From contig CP070808.1 of NCBI GenBank assembly GCA_020343715.1, positions 1 to 20,461 of the forward strand: a DNA stretch of 20,461 nucleotides. The letters are read 5' to 3'. The DNA comes from Thermoplasmata archaeon. GTDB taxonomy: Archaea > Thermoplasmatota > DTKX01 > GCA-020343715. The translations under genes were made by a program, and so were the position numbers. The notes beneath the pieces are model-generated. The model did not search any database, had not been told where the DNA came from, and worked only from the letters and a program-made list of their open reading frames with translations. Shown piece after piece: positions 1 through 7,214 of this stretch (position 1 is the stretch's first letter; each line of letters opens with the position of its first letter).

Positions 1-278
1 TCGAACGTAGACATGCCCATGCTCTCGTCGAAGGTGACCTCGACACGGGACAAGCGGTCGTTTGCATTGGAGCTGGCGCCGAAGGCGAAGTACGGTATCG
101 CCGTCGAATTGTCCCTGATGTAGGGCGTCGAGTTCGGGTGTACATCCACGGTGGTGCCTGTGGTCACCGCGGCGGTCACGCCGGGCGAGTAGGCAACTAA
201 TACGAACATGGATGCTAGGACTAGCATCATGACGACCAATACACTGCTGGCTCTATCGGTTCGGGTCTCCGTTTCCAT
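1..278 (-). CDS. Secreted or membrane-anchored protein, N-terminal part only (runs off left edge)
   Basis: This is an open reading frame of 92 codons from an ATG at 278-276 to the window edge, with no stop. The ATG is preceded by GGAGG about three bases upstream, which is close but usable. Residues 1-12 are polar with two arginines. Residues 13-36 form one hydrophobic stretch (VLVVMMLVLASMFVLVAYS) followed by an alanine-rich region, so the chain carries a signal peptide or N-terminal membrane anchor. The visible mature part is rich in Ser, Thr and Asn, as in archaeal surface proteins. It is too short to assign to a family. It diverges from the carbonic anhydrase gene. I am fairly sure that it is coding and exported and make no call on function. 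Confidence 0.6.
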   Translation of the reverse strand, partial: METETRTDRASSVLVVMMLVLASMFVLVAYSPGVTAAVTTGTTVDVHPNSTPYIRDNSTAIPYFAFGASSNANDRLSRVEVTFDESMGMSTF

Positions 279-356
279 ATTCCTCCACTCCGGAACGGGT
301 GTGCATCCCAAGGGCTCTCTCGATAGCCCTGGTTGACGCAAAAACTTGGGAGTTCC

Positions 357-366
357 ATATTTATAT
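357..366 (-). promoter_or_regulatory. TATA-like box in the divergent intergenic region
   Basis: The 270 bases between the two divergent genes are clearly AT-richer than the rest of the window. On the minus strand 366-357 reads ATATAAATAT, a good archaeal TATA box. It would place a start near 335 and leave a leader of about 57 bases before the ATG at 278. That leader holds a perfect 6-bp inverted repeat (311-316 with 325-330). For the plus-strand gene at 549, candidates are TTATTAAT near 419-426 and CATATTTA at 527-534; I cannot choose between them. A 6-bp inverted repeat at 493-498 and 507-512 lies just upstream of that gene. Confidence 0.4.
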
Positions 367-548
367 GTATTCCGCCTGTATCCATTCTTGAAAATAACTC
401 CCTACGAGTTTTCCCCTTATTAATTGGTCACGAATATGGGTCGATATTCCTGGCCACCGTCTGGACGGACGAGCCTTTTTTGGACAGGTCTATCCCCTCT
501 CCGAAAAGGGGAAAAGGGCCACGGTCCATATTTACAGTGGGTTGAGAC

Positions 549-1148
549 ATGACACAGTTCACCGGATACATGGCGCTCCAGGAGCTCCTCTCGGGCAATG
601 AACGGTTCGTCTCGGGGGAGATGAGGCACCCCGATATGGACAATTGGAAACGTGAGACGCTGGCCAAGGGCCAGACACCGTCGGCGATCATCATAGGATG
701 CTCCGATTCCCGGGTTGACCCCGCGGTTATCTTCGACCAGGGGCTGGGGTTCCTCTTCGTGAACCGGTCCCCCGGCCACATCGTGGACGACGTGACGCTG
801 GGGACGGTGGAGTACGCCGTGGAGCAGCTGGGGACGCAGCTGGTCATGGTGCTTGGCCACACCCACTGCGGGGCCGTCACCCTGGCGATGGACAGCACCC
901 AGGTGGGGGGTTACCTGGGACGCATCCAGAAGCTGGTCCACGACGTGATAGCGTGGGCCGACGGTGGCGAGGTCGACACCATCGACGTGACAACCGTCGA
1001 GGAGGGCGTCGAGATGAACGTGAGGGGCGCCGTGGGCCAGATCAAGGCCAGCGAGCCCGTCATAGCCCCGCTGGTGACAGCCAGCAAGGTGATGGTCGTG
1101 GGGGCCATCTACGACATCGACACCGGAGAGGTCAGGCTCCTGGAGTAG
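549..1148 (+). CDS. Beta-class carbonic anhydrase
   Basis: The product (199 residues) is a cytoplasmic zinc enzyme that interconverts CO2 and bicarbonate. The beta-class zinc and catalytic signature is complete: Cys51-x-Asp53-x-Arg55 in GCSDSRVDP, and His104-x2-Cys107 in GHTHCGAV. The Asp/Arg pair is the expected catalytic dyad. The length is normal for the short beta type. The segment after the first zinc ligand reads VNRSPGHIVDD where most relatives have a form of RNAGN, a modest departure near the active site. No strong Shine-Dalgarno sequence lies before the ATG, so the message may have a very short leader. The tryptophanase gene follows 64 bases later on the same strand. The family call is secure; the physiological role (CO2 or bicarbonate supply, pH) is not shown by the context. 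Confidence 0.93.
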   Translation: MTQFTGYMALQELLSGNERFVSGEMRHPDMDNWKRETLAKGQTPSAIIIGCSDSRVDPAVIFDQGLGFLFVNRSPGHIVDDVTLGTVEYAVEQLGTQLVMVLGHTHCGAVTLAMDSTQVGGYLGRIQKLVHDVIAWADGGEVDTIDVTTVEEGVEMNVRGAVGQIKASEPVIAPLVTASKVMVVGAIYDIDTGEVRLLE

Positions 1149-1212
1149 GACGACGCAAACGTTATCAACCACATGGACCTTTCCCCGCCCGCCCAGGTGG
1201 AGGAGGTAGTCC

Positions 1213-2604
1213 ATGCCCCGAATGCCCCCAGAGATGTTCCGTATCAAGGTCGTAGAGCCCATCCAGCTGCACCCCTCCGAGGTCAGGCACAAGCTAATCG
1301 AGGATGCGGGGTACAACGTCTTCCGGCTCAGTGCCGAGGACGTGTTCATCGACCTGCTCACTGACAGCGGGACCTCGGCCATGTCCGCGGCCCAGTGGGG
1401 CGGGCTCATGATGGGCGACGAGTCCTATGCCCAGTGCAAGAACTACTTCACCCTGGCCTCCGCCATCAAGGATGTGTTCGGCTTCGAGCACTTCGTGCCC
1501 ACCCACCAGGGCAGGGCGGCGGAGAACGTGCTTTTCTCCACCATCTGCAAGCCCGGGGACATCGTCATCAACAACATGCACTTCGACACCACCCGGGCCA
1601 ACGTGGAGGCCCAGGGGGCGGAGGCACGTAACATCCCCACCCCAGATCTGTTCGACCTGGAGTCCGACCACCCCTTCAAGGGCAACATGGACGTGGACAA
1701 GCTCCGGGGCACCATCGAGTACGTGGGCGCCGGGCACATCCCCGCCATCTTCGTGACCATCACCAACAACTCAGGTGGCGGCCAACCCGTCTCGATGGAG
1801 AACATCAGGCAGGTCAGCGAGATCGCGAGGGAGCACAATATCCCCATCTTCTTCGACGCGTGCCGCTTCGCGGAGAACGCGTGGTTCATCAAGCTGCGCG
1901 AGGAGGGCTACGCCGACAAGAGCATCCCTGAGATAGTGACTGAGATGTTCTCGTACGTGGACGGCGCCACCATGTCGGCCAAGAAGGACGGCCTGGTGAA
2001 CATCGGCGGCTTCCTTGCCGTCCGGGACCCCAAGCTGTTCGAGCGGGTGGCCCAGAAGCTCATCCTGGTGGAGGGCTTCCCCTCGTACGGCGGCCTGGCG
2101 GGTCGCGACCTGGAGGCGATGGCCATCGGCCTTCGGGAGGTGCTGGACGAGAACTACCTGTCCTACAGGTACCACCACACCAAGTTCCTGGCCGACGCCC
2201 TCCAGGAGAGGGGTGTGCCCATAATGACCCCCGCGGGGGCCCACGCCGTCTATGTGGATGCCAAGAGGGCGCTTCCCCACATCCCCCGTGAGGAGTTCCC
2301 AGGGCAGACCTTCACCGTCGAGATGTACCTGCGAGGCGGCGTGCGCGTGGTGGAGATCGGCTCGCTGATGTTCGCGGCGCCCGACCCCGGCACGGGCGAG
2401 ATGAAGTTCCCCGAGATGGAGCTGGTGCGCCTTGCGCTTCCCCGTCGAGTGTACACCATCTCCCAGCTGGAGCACGTGGCGGACACCGCGGGGGAGATCG
2501 TGGAAAACGCCAGCGATATGGCGGGGTACCGCATCGTGCAGGCCCCCCGGGTCCTGCGTCACTTCACGGCCCAGTTGGAGCCTTGCGGGACCGAGAAGTG
2601 TTGA
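1213..2604 (+). CDS. tnaA: Tryptophanase (tryptophan indole-lyase)
   Basis: This PLP enzyme cleaves L-tryptophan to indole, pyruvate and ammonia. The 463 residues match the usual length (about 470). The PLP lysine is Lys258 in MSAKKDG, preceded by the second conserved lysine. Two positions separate it from tyrosine phenol-lyase. The substrate-pocket motif is VEIGS (residues 380-384), as in tryptophanase, where tyrosine phenol-lyase has MERG with the phenol-binding arginine. The C-terminal motif is LRHFTA, with the tryptophanase histidine at 450, where tyrosine phenol-lyase has Phe. GGAGGAGGT lies five bases before the ATG, which fixes the start. It lies between carbonic anhydrase and TrpB2, all on the plus strand. 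The C-terminus carries a short Cys-containing tail (CGTEKC). Identification is strong; substrate breadth is inferred from the residues. Confidence 0.93.
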   Translation: MPRMPPEMFRIKVVEPIQLHPSEVRHKLIEDAGYNVFRLSAEDVFIDLLTDSGTSAMSAAQWGGLMMGDESYAQCKNYFTLASAIKDVFGFEHFVPTHQGRAAENVLFSTICKPGDIVINNMHFDTTRANVEAQGAEARNIPTPDLFDLESDHPFKGNMDVDKLRGTIEYVGAGHIPAIFVTITNNSGGGQPVSMENIRQVSEIAREHNIPIFFDACRFAENAWFIKLREEGYADKSIPEIVTEMFSYVDGATMSAKKDGLVNIGGFLAVRDPKLFERVAQKLILVEGFPSYGGLAGRDLEAMAIGLREVLDENYLSYRYHHTKFLADALQERGVPIMTPAGAHAVYVDAKRALPHIPREEFPGQTFTVEMYLRGGVRVVEIGSLMFAAPDPGTGEMKFPEMELVRLALPRRVYTISQLEHVADTAGEIVENASDMAGYRIVQAPRVLRHFTAQLEPCGTEKC

Positions 2605-2634
2605 GCGGAAAGGCTATCATCCAGGGGGTCGGCC

Positions 2635-2648
2635 CCGAAGGTTTATTA
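2635..2648 (+). promoter_or_regulatory. BRE/TATA promoter of the TrpB2 gene
   Basis: CCGAAGG followed at once by TTTATTA (2642-2648) resembles an archaeal BRE plus TATA box. It lies in the 121-base gap after tryptophanase. Transcription would start near 2670, leaving a leader of roughly 55 bases before the TrpB2 start. This suggests that TrpB2 can be expressed independently of the tryptophanase gene, which would make sense as the two enzymes have opposing reactions. Confidence 0.5.
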
Positions 2649-2725
2649 CCGGCCAGACCGTTTCCCCCACACCTCCCAGGGTGGCCTATCTGGCTGGGAG
2701 GATATTCGAATAGAGGTGTTAGGTG

Positions 2726-4033
2726 ATGGTCAACAAGTCTGTACAGTACAATATCTCCCCCGACGACATCCCGAAGCAATGGTACAACATCCTTCCGGAC
2801 CTGCCCGTCCCGTTCCCCCCGTACAAGGACCCCGACGACGGCAAGCCGTCCCGGCTAGCGAACCTCCCCAAGCTATTCGCCGGCGAGTGCCTCAAGCAGG
2901 AGTTCGCCGAGGACCGGTGGGTGGACATACCCGAGCCGGTGAGGGACCTGTACAGGCTCGCGGGTCGACCCAGGCCCCTGTTCCGGGCCAAGAACCTGGA
3001 GGAGAGGCTCGGCACCCCCGCGAGGATCTACTACAAGTCCGAGTTCTACAGCCCCACGGGCAGTCACAAGGTGAACACCGCGCTGCCCCAGGCGTACTAT
3101 GCCAAGAAGCAGGGCATCGAGCGACTCACCACCGAGACGGGCGCGGGCCAGTGGGGCACCGCCCTGTCGTACGCGTGCGCCGTGGTCGGCCTGGACGTCA
3201 CCGTCTACTGGGTCCGTGCCGTCCACCGGTGGAAGAAGGAACGCCTCCAACTCATGAACCTTTACGGTGCCGACGTCCACGCTTCCCCCAGCCCCCACAC
3301 CAAGGCGGGCAAGGAGCTTTATGACAAGGATCCCGATGACCCGGGCAGCCTGGCCATCGCCATCTCCGAGGGCCTGGAGGACGCCTACGAGCACGACAAC
3401 GCGGTGTACACCCTGGGCTCGGTGCTCAACCACGTCATCCTGCACCAGACCATCATCGGTCTCGAGACCATGAAGCAGTTCGAGATGGCGGACGACTACC
3501 CGGACATAATGTTCTCCTGCCTGGGCGGCGGCTCCAACTTCGGAGGCTTCACCGTGCCATTCATCGGTGAGAGGCTGACCAAGGGCAAGGACATCAAGTT
3601 CGTGGCGGCCCAGTCAGAGGTGGCGCCCAACATGCAGGGTGAGTACCGGTACGACTTCGGCGACCATGCGGGACTGACGCCCATGCTCAAGATGTGCTCC
3701 CTGGGCCACGAGACCCGGATGGAACCCATCTTCGGCGACGGCCTGCGCTACCACGGCGCCAGCCCCATCCTGAGCCTGCTGCGCCATGAGGGCTACATCG
3801 ACACGGTGGCCTACCCCCAGGACGAGAAGCACGTGTTCTCGAACATGCAGAAGTTCGTCCAGGCCGAGGGCTTCCTGCCCGCCCCCGAGTCGTCGTACGG
3901 CGTGTGCGCCGGCATCGACGAGGCCCTGCGCTGCAAGGAGACGGGCGAGGAGAAGGTCATCGCCTTCAACATCTCGGGCCATGGCTTCATGGACATGTTC
4001 GGCTTCGACAAGGTCCTGGGCCTCGAGGATTGA
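2726..4033 (+). CDS. trpB2: Tryptophan synthase beta chain, TrpB2 type (stand-alone)
   Basis: This PLP enzyme joins indole and L-serine into L-tryptophan. The long form (435 residues) has the TrpB2 hallmarks: an extended N-terminus, the PLP lysine at 115 in TGSHKVNTA, TETGAGQWG with catalytic Glu137 (TrpB1 has GQHG), GLRYHGASP, and a C-terminal ISGHG where TrpB1 has SGRG. The phosphate-binding loop GGGSN is present. I prefer the ATG at 2726 with GAGGTG seven bases upstream; an in-frame GTG directly precedes it at 2723. No trpA or other trp gene is in the window. TrpB2 enzymes are generally thought to use free indole rather than indole channelled from TrpA. With tryptophanase next door, indole salvage or recycling is the likely role. 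Some TrpB2-like enzymes instead act as serine or threonine deaminases, which cannot be excluded. Confidence 0.9.
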   Translation: MVNKSVQYNISPDDIPKQWYNILPDLPVPFPPYKDPDDGKPSRLANLPKLFAGECLKQEFAEDRWVDIPEPVRDLYRLAGRPRPLFRAKNLEERLGTPARIYYKSEFYSPTGSHKVNTALPQAYYAKKQGIERLTTETGAGQWGTALSYACAVVGLDVTVYWVRAVHRWKKERLQLMNLYGADVHASPSPHTKAGKELYDKDPDDPGSLAIAISEGLEDAYEHDNAVYTLGSVLNHVILHQTIIGLETMKQFEMADDYPDIMFSCLGGGSNFGGFTVPFIGERLTKGKDIKFVAAQSEVAPNMQGEYRYDFGDHAGLTPMLKMCSLGHETRMEPIFGDGLRYHGASPILSLLRHEGYIDTVAYPQDEKHVFSNMQKFVQAEGFLPAPESSYGVCAGIDEALRCKETGEEKVIAFNISGHGFMDMFGFDKVLGLED

Positions 4034-4043
4034 ACCGGAGGGC

Positions 4044-5255
4044 TCACTCAGGCGGAGCCGAGGCCGCCTCCAACCGCCTCATGGTCACATCGTGGAATCC
4101 GGTGACCACCTGACGCATCCCCTCCAGCCGTAGGTCCAGCTCGGGGTCCCCGGTGTCGACCCTGAGCACATCCATCGCCCTCAGCTTGTGGGGCGTGGCG
4201 ACGATGATAAGGGCGGCGGGACCCCCGGCAGCCTCCAGGACCTCGGGTGAGATCTGCTGGTTACCCCGGCCCAGGAGGAACCCCTGGGCGCCGATTGGGC
4301 TCAATACTATCCTGGCCTTGCCCTCTTGGGCCAGGACCTGCAGGAGGCCATCCTCCGATGCGTCCTCGGAGACCAGCTCGGTTCCCCTCACCACGTCGAC
4401 CCCCAGGGGCGTCTTCGGGACTCCCAGGCGGCGGGCCACGGCCTCGACGGTCGTTCCCGCCCCCAGCACCGTCAGGGGGTAGTCCTCCCTCTCCAGCATC
4501 TCGACGACGAAGCGGGCGATGGCATCCTGGGCCGCCCCCTCGTCGCCCAGGGACGTCACCCTCTTTGCGTCCTGGATCAGCGAGCGTGCCCGGAGGATGG
4601 GCATGGTGCCGAACAGGGAGCACGCGAGCCGTCCCTCCCGGTAGGCGGCCTCGTCCACATCCACGACCTCCCCCTCCCCCACCTCGGTCTCCCCCGCGAT
4701 GTAGGAGGAGAGGACCTCGGCGGCGGCCTCAGGGCTGAGGGCGAAGATGCCCGAGAACATCTTGACCCCCGAGGGGACCCCGAGGACGGGGACCTCGTCG
4801 TCAACCGCCGAGAGCACATCCCTAGCAGTGCCGTCGCCACCGCAGAAGACCAGGACGTCGACGTCGCGACCGACGATGGCCTTGCAAGCCCTCATTGTGT
4901 CGTCGGCGTTGGTCGCGTGGAGGGAGGGTGGGGTGTAGGCGACGGTGTAGTGGTCCTCGGGCCTGAGGCCCGCCTCCCGCAGCTCGTCGGCGCCCATGTC
5001 GAAGGCGCAGGTGATCCATACGACCTCCCTGGACTCCTCGCCGAGCCTCTCCAGGAACCGGGCCATGCAATCGGGAGCCACGGGCTCTGCACCAAGGCGG
5101 AGGGCCTCGTCGAGTAGGCCGTCGGTGCCCTTGAGTCCGACGCGACCCCCCATCCCTGCCACCGGGTTGACCACCAGGCCTACCCTGGGCCTGCCCTCAC
5201 CTCCGCCGTCCGTCACGGACCCGTAGTACTGGTCCTCGGGCATAACCCTTTGCAT
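4044..5255 (-). CDS. ATP-NAD kinase family protein (COG3199-like)
   Basis: This is a 403-residue cytoplasmic protein with the diacylglycerol/NAD-kinase fold. The N-terminal motif NPVAGMGGRVGLKGTDG (residues 30-46) is typical of the archaeal COG3199 group. It is followed by the nucleotide-binding GGDGTARD (139-146) and PSGVKMFSG (161-169). The family is predicted to phosphorylate NAD or a related substrate, but its members are poorly characterised and some are only annotated as AcoX-like. It converges on TrpB2 with ten bases between the stop codons. The start is uncertain: ATG at 5255 (used here) or ATG at 5243. Neither has a convincing Shine-Dalgarno. The TATA-like box at 5298-5291 would start a transcript near 5269, compatible with both. 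The family is clear, the exact substrate is not. Confidence 0.8.
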   Translation of the reverse strand: MQRVMPEDQYYGSVTDGGGEGRPRVGLVVNPVAGMGGRVGLKGTDGLLDEALRLGAEPVAPDCMARFLERLGEESREVVWITCAFDMGADELREAGLRPEDHYTVAYTPPSLHATNADDTMRACKAIVGRDVDVLVFCGGDGTARDVLSAVDDEVPVLGVPSGVKMFSGIFALSPEAAAEVLSSYIAGETEVGEGEVVDVDEAAYREGRLACSLFGTMPILRARSLIQDAKRVTSLGDEGAAQDAIARFVVEMLEREDYPLTVLGAGTTVEAVARRLGVPKTPLGVDVVRGTELVSEDASEDGLLQVLAQEGKARIVLSPIGAQGFLLGRGNQQISPEVLEAAGGPAALIIVATPHKLRAMDVLRVDTGDPELDLRLEGMRQVVTGFHDVTMRRLEAASAPPE

Positions 5256-5290
5256 GAGAGGCGAAAACTAGATATCACCGCAAGGGCAAC

Positions 5291-5298
5291 TCTATAAC
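5291..5298. promoter_or_regulatory. Shared TATA-like box between divergent genes
   Basis: TCTATAAC on the plus strand reads GTTATAGA on the minus strand, so it could position polymerase either way. On the plus strand a start about 26 bases on would be near 5321, exactly where the inverted repeat of the ACT gene leader begins. On the minus strand the start would be near 5269, just before the ATP-NAD kinase-like gene. No better TATA candidate lies in the 134-base divergent gap. Confidence 0.35.
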
Positions 5299-5320
5299 GG
5301 AGGGACCGGGGAGCGACCGC

Positions 5321-5358
5321 ACCCTGCAGCTTTGCGGAGACTGTTCTTTGTGCAGGGT
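5321..5358 (+). repeat. Perfect 8-bp inverted repeat in the leader of the ACT-domain gene
   Basis: ACCCTGCA at 5321-5328 is exactly mirrored by TGCAGGGT at 5351-5358. The half-site centres are 30 bases apart, about three helical turns. With a 22-base loop it could form an RNA stem in the leader, but the spacing also suits a dimeric or tetrameric DNA-binding regulator. It starts near the predicted transcription start and ends 31 bases before the ATG of an amino-acid-binding ACT protein. Confidence 0.45.
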
Positions 5359-5389
5359 CCCTGCTCTGCCCCCCGGCCCCGAGGACGGT

Positions 5390-5785
5390 ATGACCTTGAA
5401 GCAGTTCGTGATATCACTTCCCAAGAAGCCCAGCGCGATGGCCGGGGTCGCGGAGGCCCTGGCCGCGAACGGCGTCAACATCAGGGGCATCTCATCCGAG
5501 ACGCCCGGTAACAAGATATTGCTCAAGGTCGTCACCGACGACGAGGCGACGGCCAGGGCGACGCTGGCGGGGAAGAAGGTCAAGTTCTGCGAGAACGAGA
5601 TCCTGTCGGTGGTGGTGCCGGACAAACCAGGAGAGGTGGCCAAGATCGCCCGTCGCCTGGCACGGCGCATGATCCAGATCGAGAACATCTACTTCCTCTC
5701 CAGGTCCGGTGGCCGGACCGAGGTCGCCTTCACTGCCGACGACATGACGAAGGCCGCTGAGACTCTCAAGGCATGGAAGGGATGA
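5390..5785 (+). CDS. Tandem ACT-domain amino-acid-binding protein
   Basis: This is a small cytoplasmic protein (131 residues) made of two ACT-like ligand-binding domains in tandem. The first is residues 4-70 (KQFVISLPKKPSAMAGVAEAL, then VNIRGIS). The second begins near 72 (SVVVPDKPGEVAKIARRLA, then IQIENIYFLS). Each has the ACT pattern: a strand, a Gly/Pro-containing turn where ligand binds between domains, and a helix. There is no catalytic domain, so it is probably a stand-alone regulator or sensor of an amino acid. The ATG at 5390 has GAGG five bases upstream. A longer frame starting with TTG at 5348 would run through the inverted repeat and lacks support. The MazG-like gene follows about 40 bases later and is probably co-transcribed. 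The ligand is unknown. Confidence 0.82.
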   Translation: MTLKQFVISLPKKPSAMAGVAEALAANGVNIRGISSETPGNKILLKVVTDDEATARATLAGKKVKFCENEILSVVVPDKPGEVAKIARRLARRMIQIENIYFLSRSGGRTEVAFTADDMTKAAETLKAWKG

Positions 5786-5824
5786 GACTAGGCCAGATCA
5801 TCGATATCAGGGGGTTTGGGGAAG

Positions 5825-6415
5825 GTGTGGTCGGACTCTACGACCGAGCTGAAGGTCATGAGGGAGGACGTGGCCGGGTTCATCCGGGACCGGGACTGGG
5901 GACGCTACCACGCCCCTGTGAACGTTGCCTCCGCAGCCGCGGTGGAGGCGGGGGAGCTGCTGGAGCTGTTCCAGTGGCGGCGGTCGGGCGACCCCGTCCC
6001 CGAGGACGTGATGGCCGAGGCCGGCTCCGAGATGGCGGACGTGCTACACTTCACCCTGTGCCTGGCCAACGCGACGGGCCTGGAGCTGCCCGCTGACCGG
6101 ATCACGTTCTCCCAGCTGCTGGCTGATGCCGAGGCCCGGGACCTGGGGCCCAAGGAGGCAGCCGAGGAGGTGATGGTCGGGGCCAGCTTCCTGCTCATGG
6201 CGGCCCGTGCCTCCTCGCTGACCAGGGAGATAGCCGACACGTTGGGCGAGGGTGCCACCGACGACGCCATGGCCGCGTCGGTGATGCTGCTCCTCGAGGC
6301 CCTGGCCAAGTGCGCCAGGGCGCTGGGGCTGAACCTCTCGGCGGAGCTCTACGCGAAGAACAGACTGAACGAGGAGCGATACCCCGTGGGCTCCAAGCCC
6401 GCCGTGGGATACTAG
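5825..6415 (+). CDS. MazG/dCTPase-like nucleotide pyrophosphohydrolase
   Basis: This protein belongs to the all-alpha NTP pyrophosphatase superfamily, whose members convert dNTPs or odd NTPs to NMP and pyrophosphate (house-cleaning). The metal-binding signature is present: Glu44-x2-Glu47 in EAGELLELFQW and Glu69-x2-Asp72 in SEMADVLHF. The preceding RDWGRYHAPVN is close to the DCTPP1/RS21-C6 subgroup. Relatives of that subgroup are about 110-170 residues; here about 75 extra residues lie between the EMAD helix and the usual closing KNRLNEERYPV segment. The end of the first half (LANATGLELPADRI) resembles the end of the protein (CARALGLNLSAELY), suggesting an internal duplication in which the second half lost its acidic residues. 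The start is unsure: GTG 5825 (used) or TTG 5816. The stop overlaps the stop of the convergent gene inside ACTAGT. Confidence 0.78.
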   Translation: MWSDSTTELKVMREDVAGFIRDRDWGRYHAPVNVASAAAVEAGELLELFQWRRSGDPVPEDVMAEAGSEMADVLHFTLCLANATGLELPADRITFSQLLADAEARDLGPKEAAEEVMVGASFLLMAARASSLTREIADTLGEGATDDAMAASVMLLLEALAKCARALGLNLSAELYAKNRLNEERYPVGSKPAVGY

Positions 6416-7122
6416 TCCGGCACGATGGTGCTGACCGAGAACCTGCCGTCCTTGAAGTGCACCTGCTGGTACGAGGTGGTGTGCTTGATGCCCCTCATCT
6501 TCACCACCCGCAGGCGGTTCTCGTAATCAACGTCGTGGACCTCGTGCTGGCGCAGGTGGATGATGCCGTCCACCAGGAAGTCCTCGTCCTGCCGGCCGAA
6601 GAGCATGGTGCCCTGGGTCATCTCGGAGACCATGAAGGAGGTGGCGCCCAGCTTGTGGAACAGGTTCATCATGCCGAACAGGTCCCTCCTGGGGTTCTCC
6701 ATGTCGGTCATGACCTCGATGAGGCCCAGGGAGTCGAAGACGATGATGTCGATGGGCTTGAACTCGTGGATCTCCATGACCACCTCGGTGATGAAGTCCA
6801 CCCATGCCCCCGACTTGCCGTAGTCGTTGAGGCCTCCCCTGATGCGGCTCACGTCGACGAAGGTCAGCTCGTCCGTGATGAGCTTCGTGCGGAAGCCCAT
6901 GGCGTCCATCTGCTTGAGCAGGCTGTCCTCGGACTGCTCCAAGGTGATGTACACCCCGTGCTTCTTCTTGTGAGTGGCATTGTGGTACAGGATGGAGAAG
7001 CAGAACGTGGACTTCATGGTCCCCGCGGTCCCCGCCACCAGGACGGAATGGCCCTTGGGGATGCCACCCTCCATCTTCTCGTCCAATCCCTCGACGAACG
7101 TCCTAACGGTCTCGTATGGCAG
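6412..7122 (-). CDS. KaiC-like RecA-superfamily ATPase, probable CTG start
   Basis: This is a single-domain KaiC-family ATPase (236 residues if started at 7122). Walker A is GTAGTMKST (from residue 31), with Met in place of the usual Gly before the lysine. Walker B is IDIIVFDS with Asp130. VYITLEQSEDSL follows the pattern around the KaiC catalytic glutamates. The family N-terminus, normally GLDELLGGGIPRG, is seen as GLDEKMEGGIPKG, but the first in-frame start in that region is a TTG (7086) that sits inside it. Extending upstream adds PYETVRTFVEG, which fits the family. The only plausible start there is CTG at 7122, with GGAGGGAG five bases before it and a strong TATA box at 7177-7170. KaiC-like single-domain proteins often act in signalling or regulation. 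The target is unknown. Confidence 0.8.
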   Translation of the reverse strand: MPYETVRTFVEGLDEKMEGGIPKGHSVLVAGTAGTMKSTFCFSILYHNATHKKKHGVYITLEQSEDSLLKQMDAMGFRTKLITDELTFVDVSRIRGGLNDYGKSGAWVDFITEVVMEIHEFKPIDIIVFDSLGLIEVMTDMENPRRDLFGMMNLFHKLGATSFMVSEMTQGTMLFGRQDEDFLVDGIIHLRQHEVHDVDYENRLRVVKMRGIKHTTSYQQVHFKDGRFSVSTIVPD

Positions 7123-7126
7123 GCTT

Positions 7127-7134
7127 CTCCCTCC
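7127..7134 (-). promoter_or_regulatory. Strong Shine-Dalgarno before a CTG start
   Basis: On the minus strand 7134-7127 reads GGAGGGAG, the best ribosome-binding site near this gene. It is followed after four bases by CTG (7122-7120). No ATG or GTG lies in frame between the upstream in-frame stop and the conserved part of the protein. This makes the CTG a better start candidate than the TTG at 7086, which has no such site at the right distance. Confidence 0.55.
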
Positions 7135-7169
7135 TCGCGCCTGTGGTCACATGGGAAGTGCCCTCGGGC

Positions 7170-7177
7170 TATAAATA
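7170..7177 (-). promoter_or_regulatory. TATA box of the KaiC-like gene
   Basis: On the minus strand this reads TATTTATA, and on the plus strand TATAAATA. It lies in the 92-base gap between the end of the large electron-transfer operon (7215) and the KaiC-like gene. Transcription would start near 7148, leaving a leader of about 26 bases with the Shine-Dalgarno inside it. The KaiC-like gene therefore probably has its own promoter. I see no clear oligo-T terminator for the upstream operon in the same gap. Confidence 0.6.
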
Positions 7178-7214
7178 GACACCGAAGGCGACGTTCCCAT
7201 GACACGTGGTGCGA

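Noticed and set aside
333..545. A 70-residue plus-strand open frame ahead of carbonic anhydrase
   Set aside because: It starts at TTG without a ribosome-binding site, runs through the AT-rich promoter region and over an inverted repeat, and its sequence shows no family-like pattern.
1213..2604. Tyrosine phenol-lyase as the identity of the PLP lyase
   Set aside because: The pocket motif is VEIGS rather than MERG and the C-terminal motif has His (LRHFTA) rather than Phe, both tryptophanase markers.
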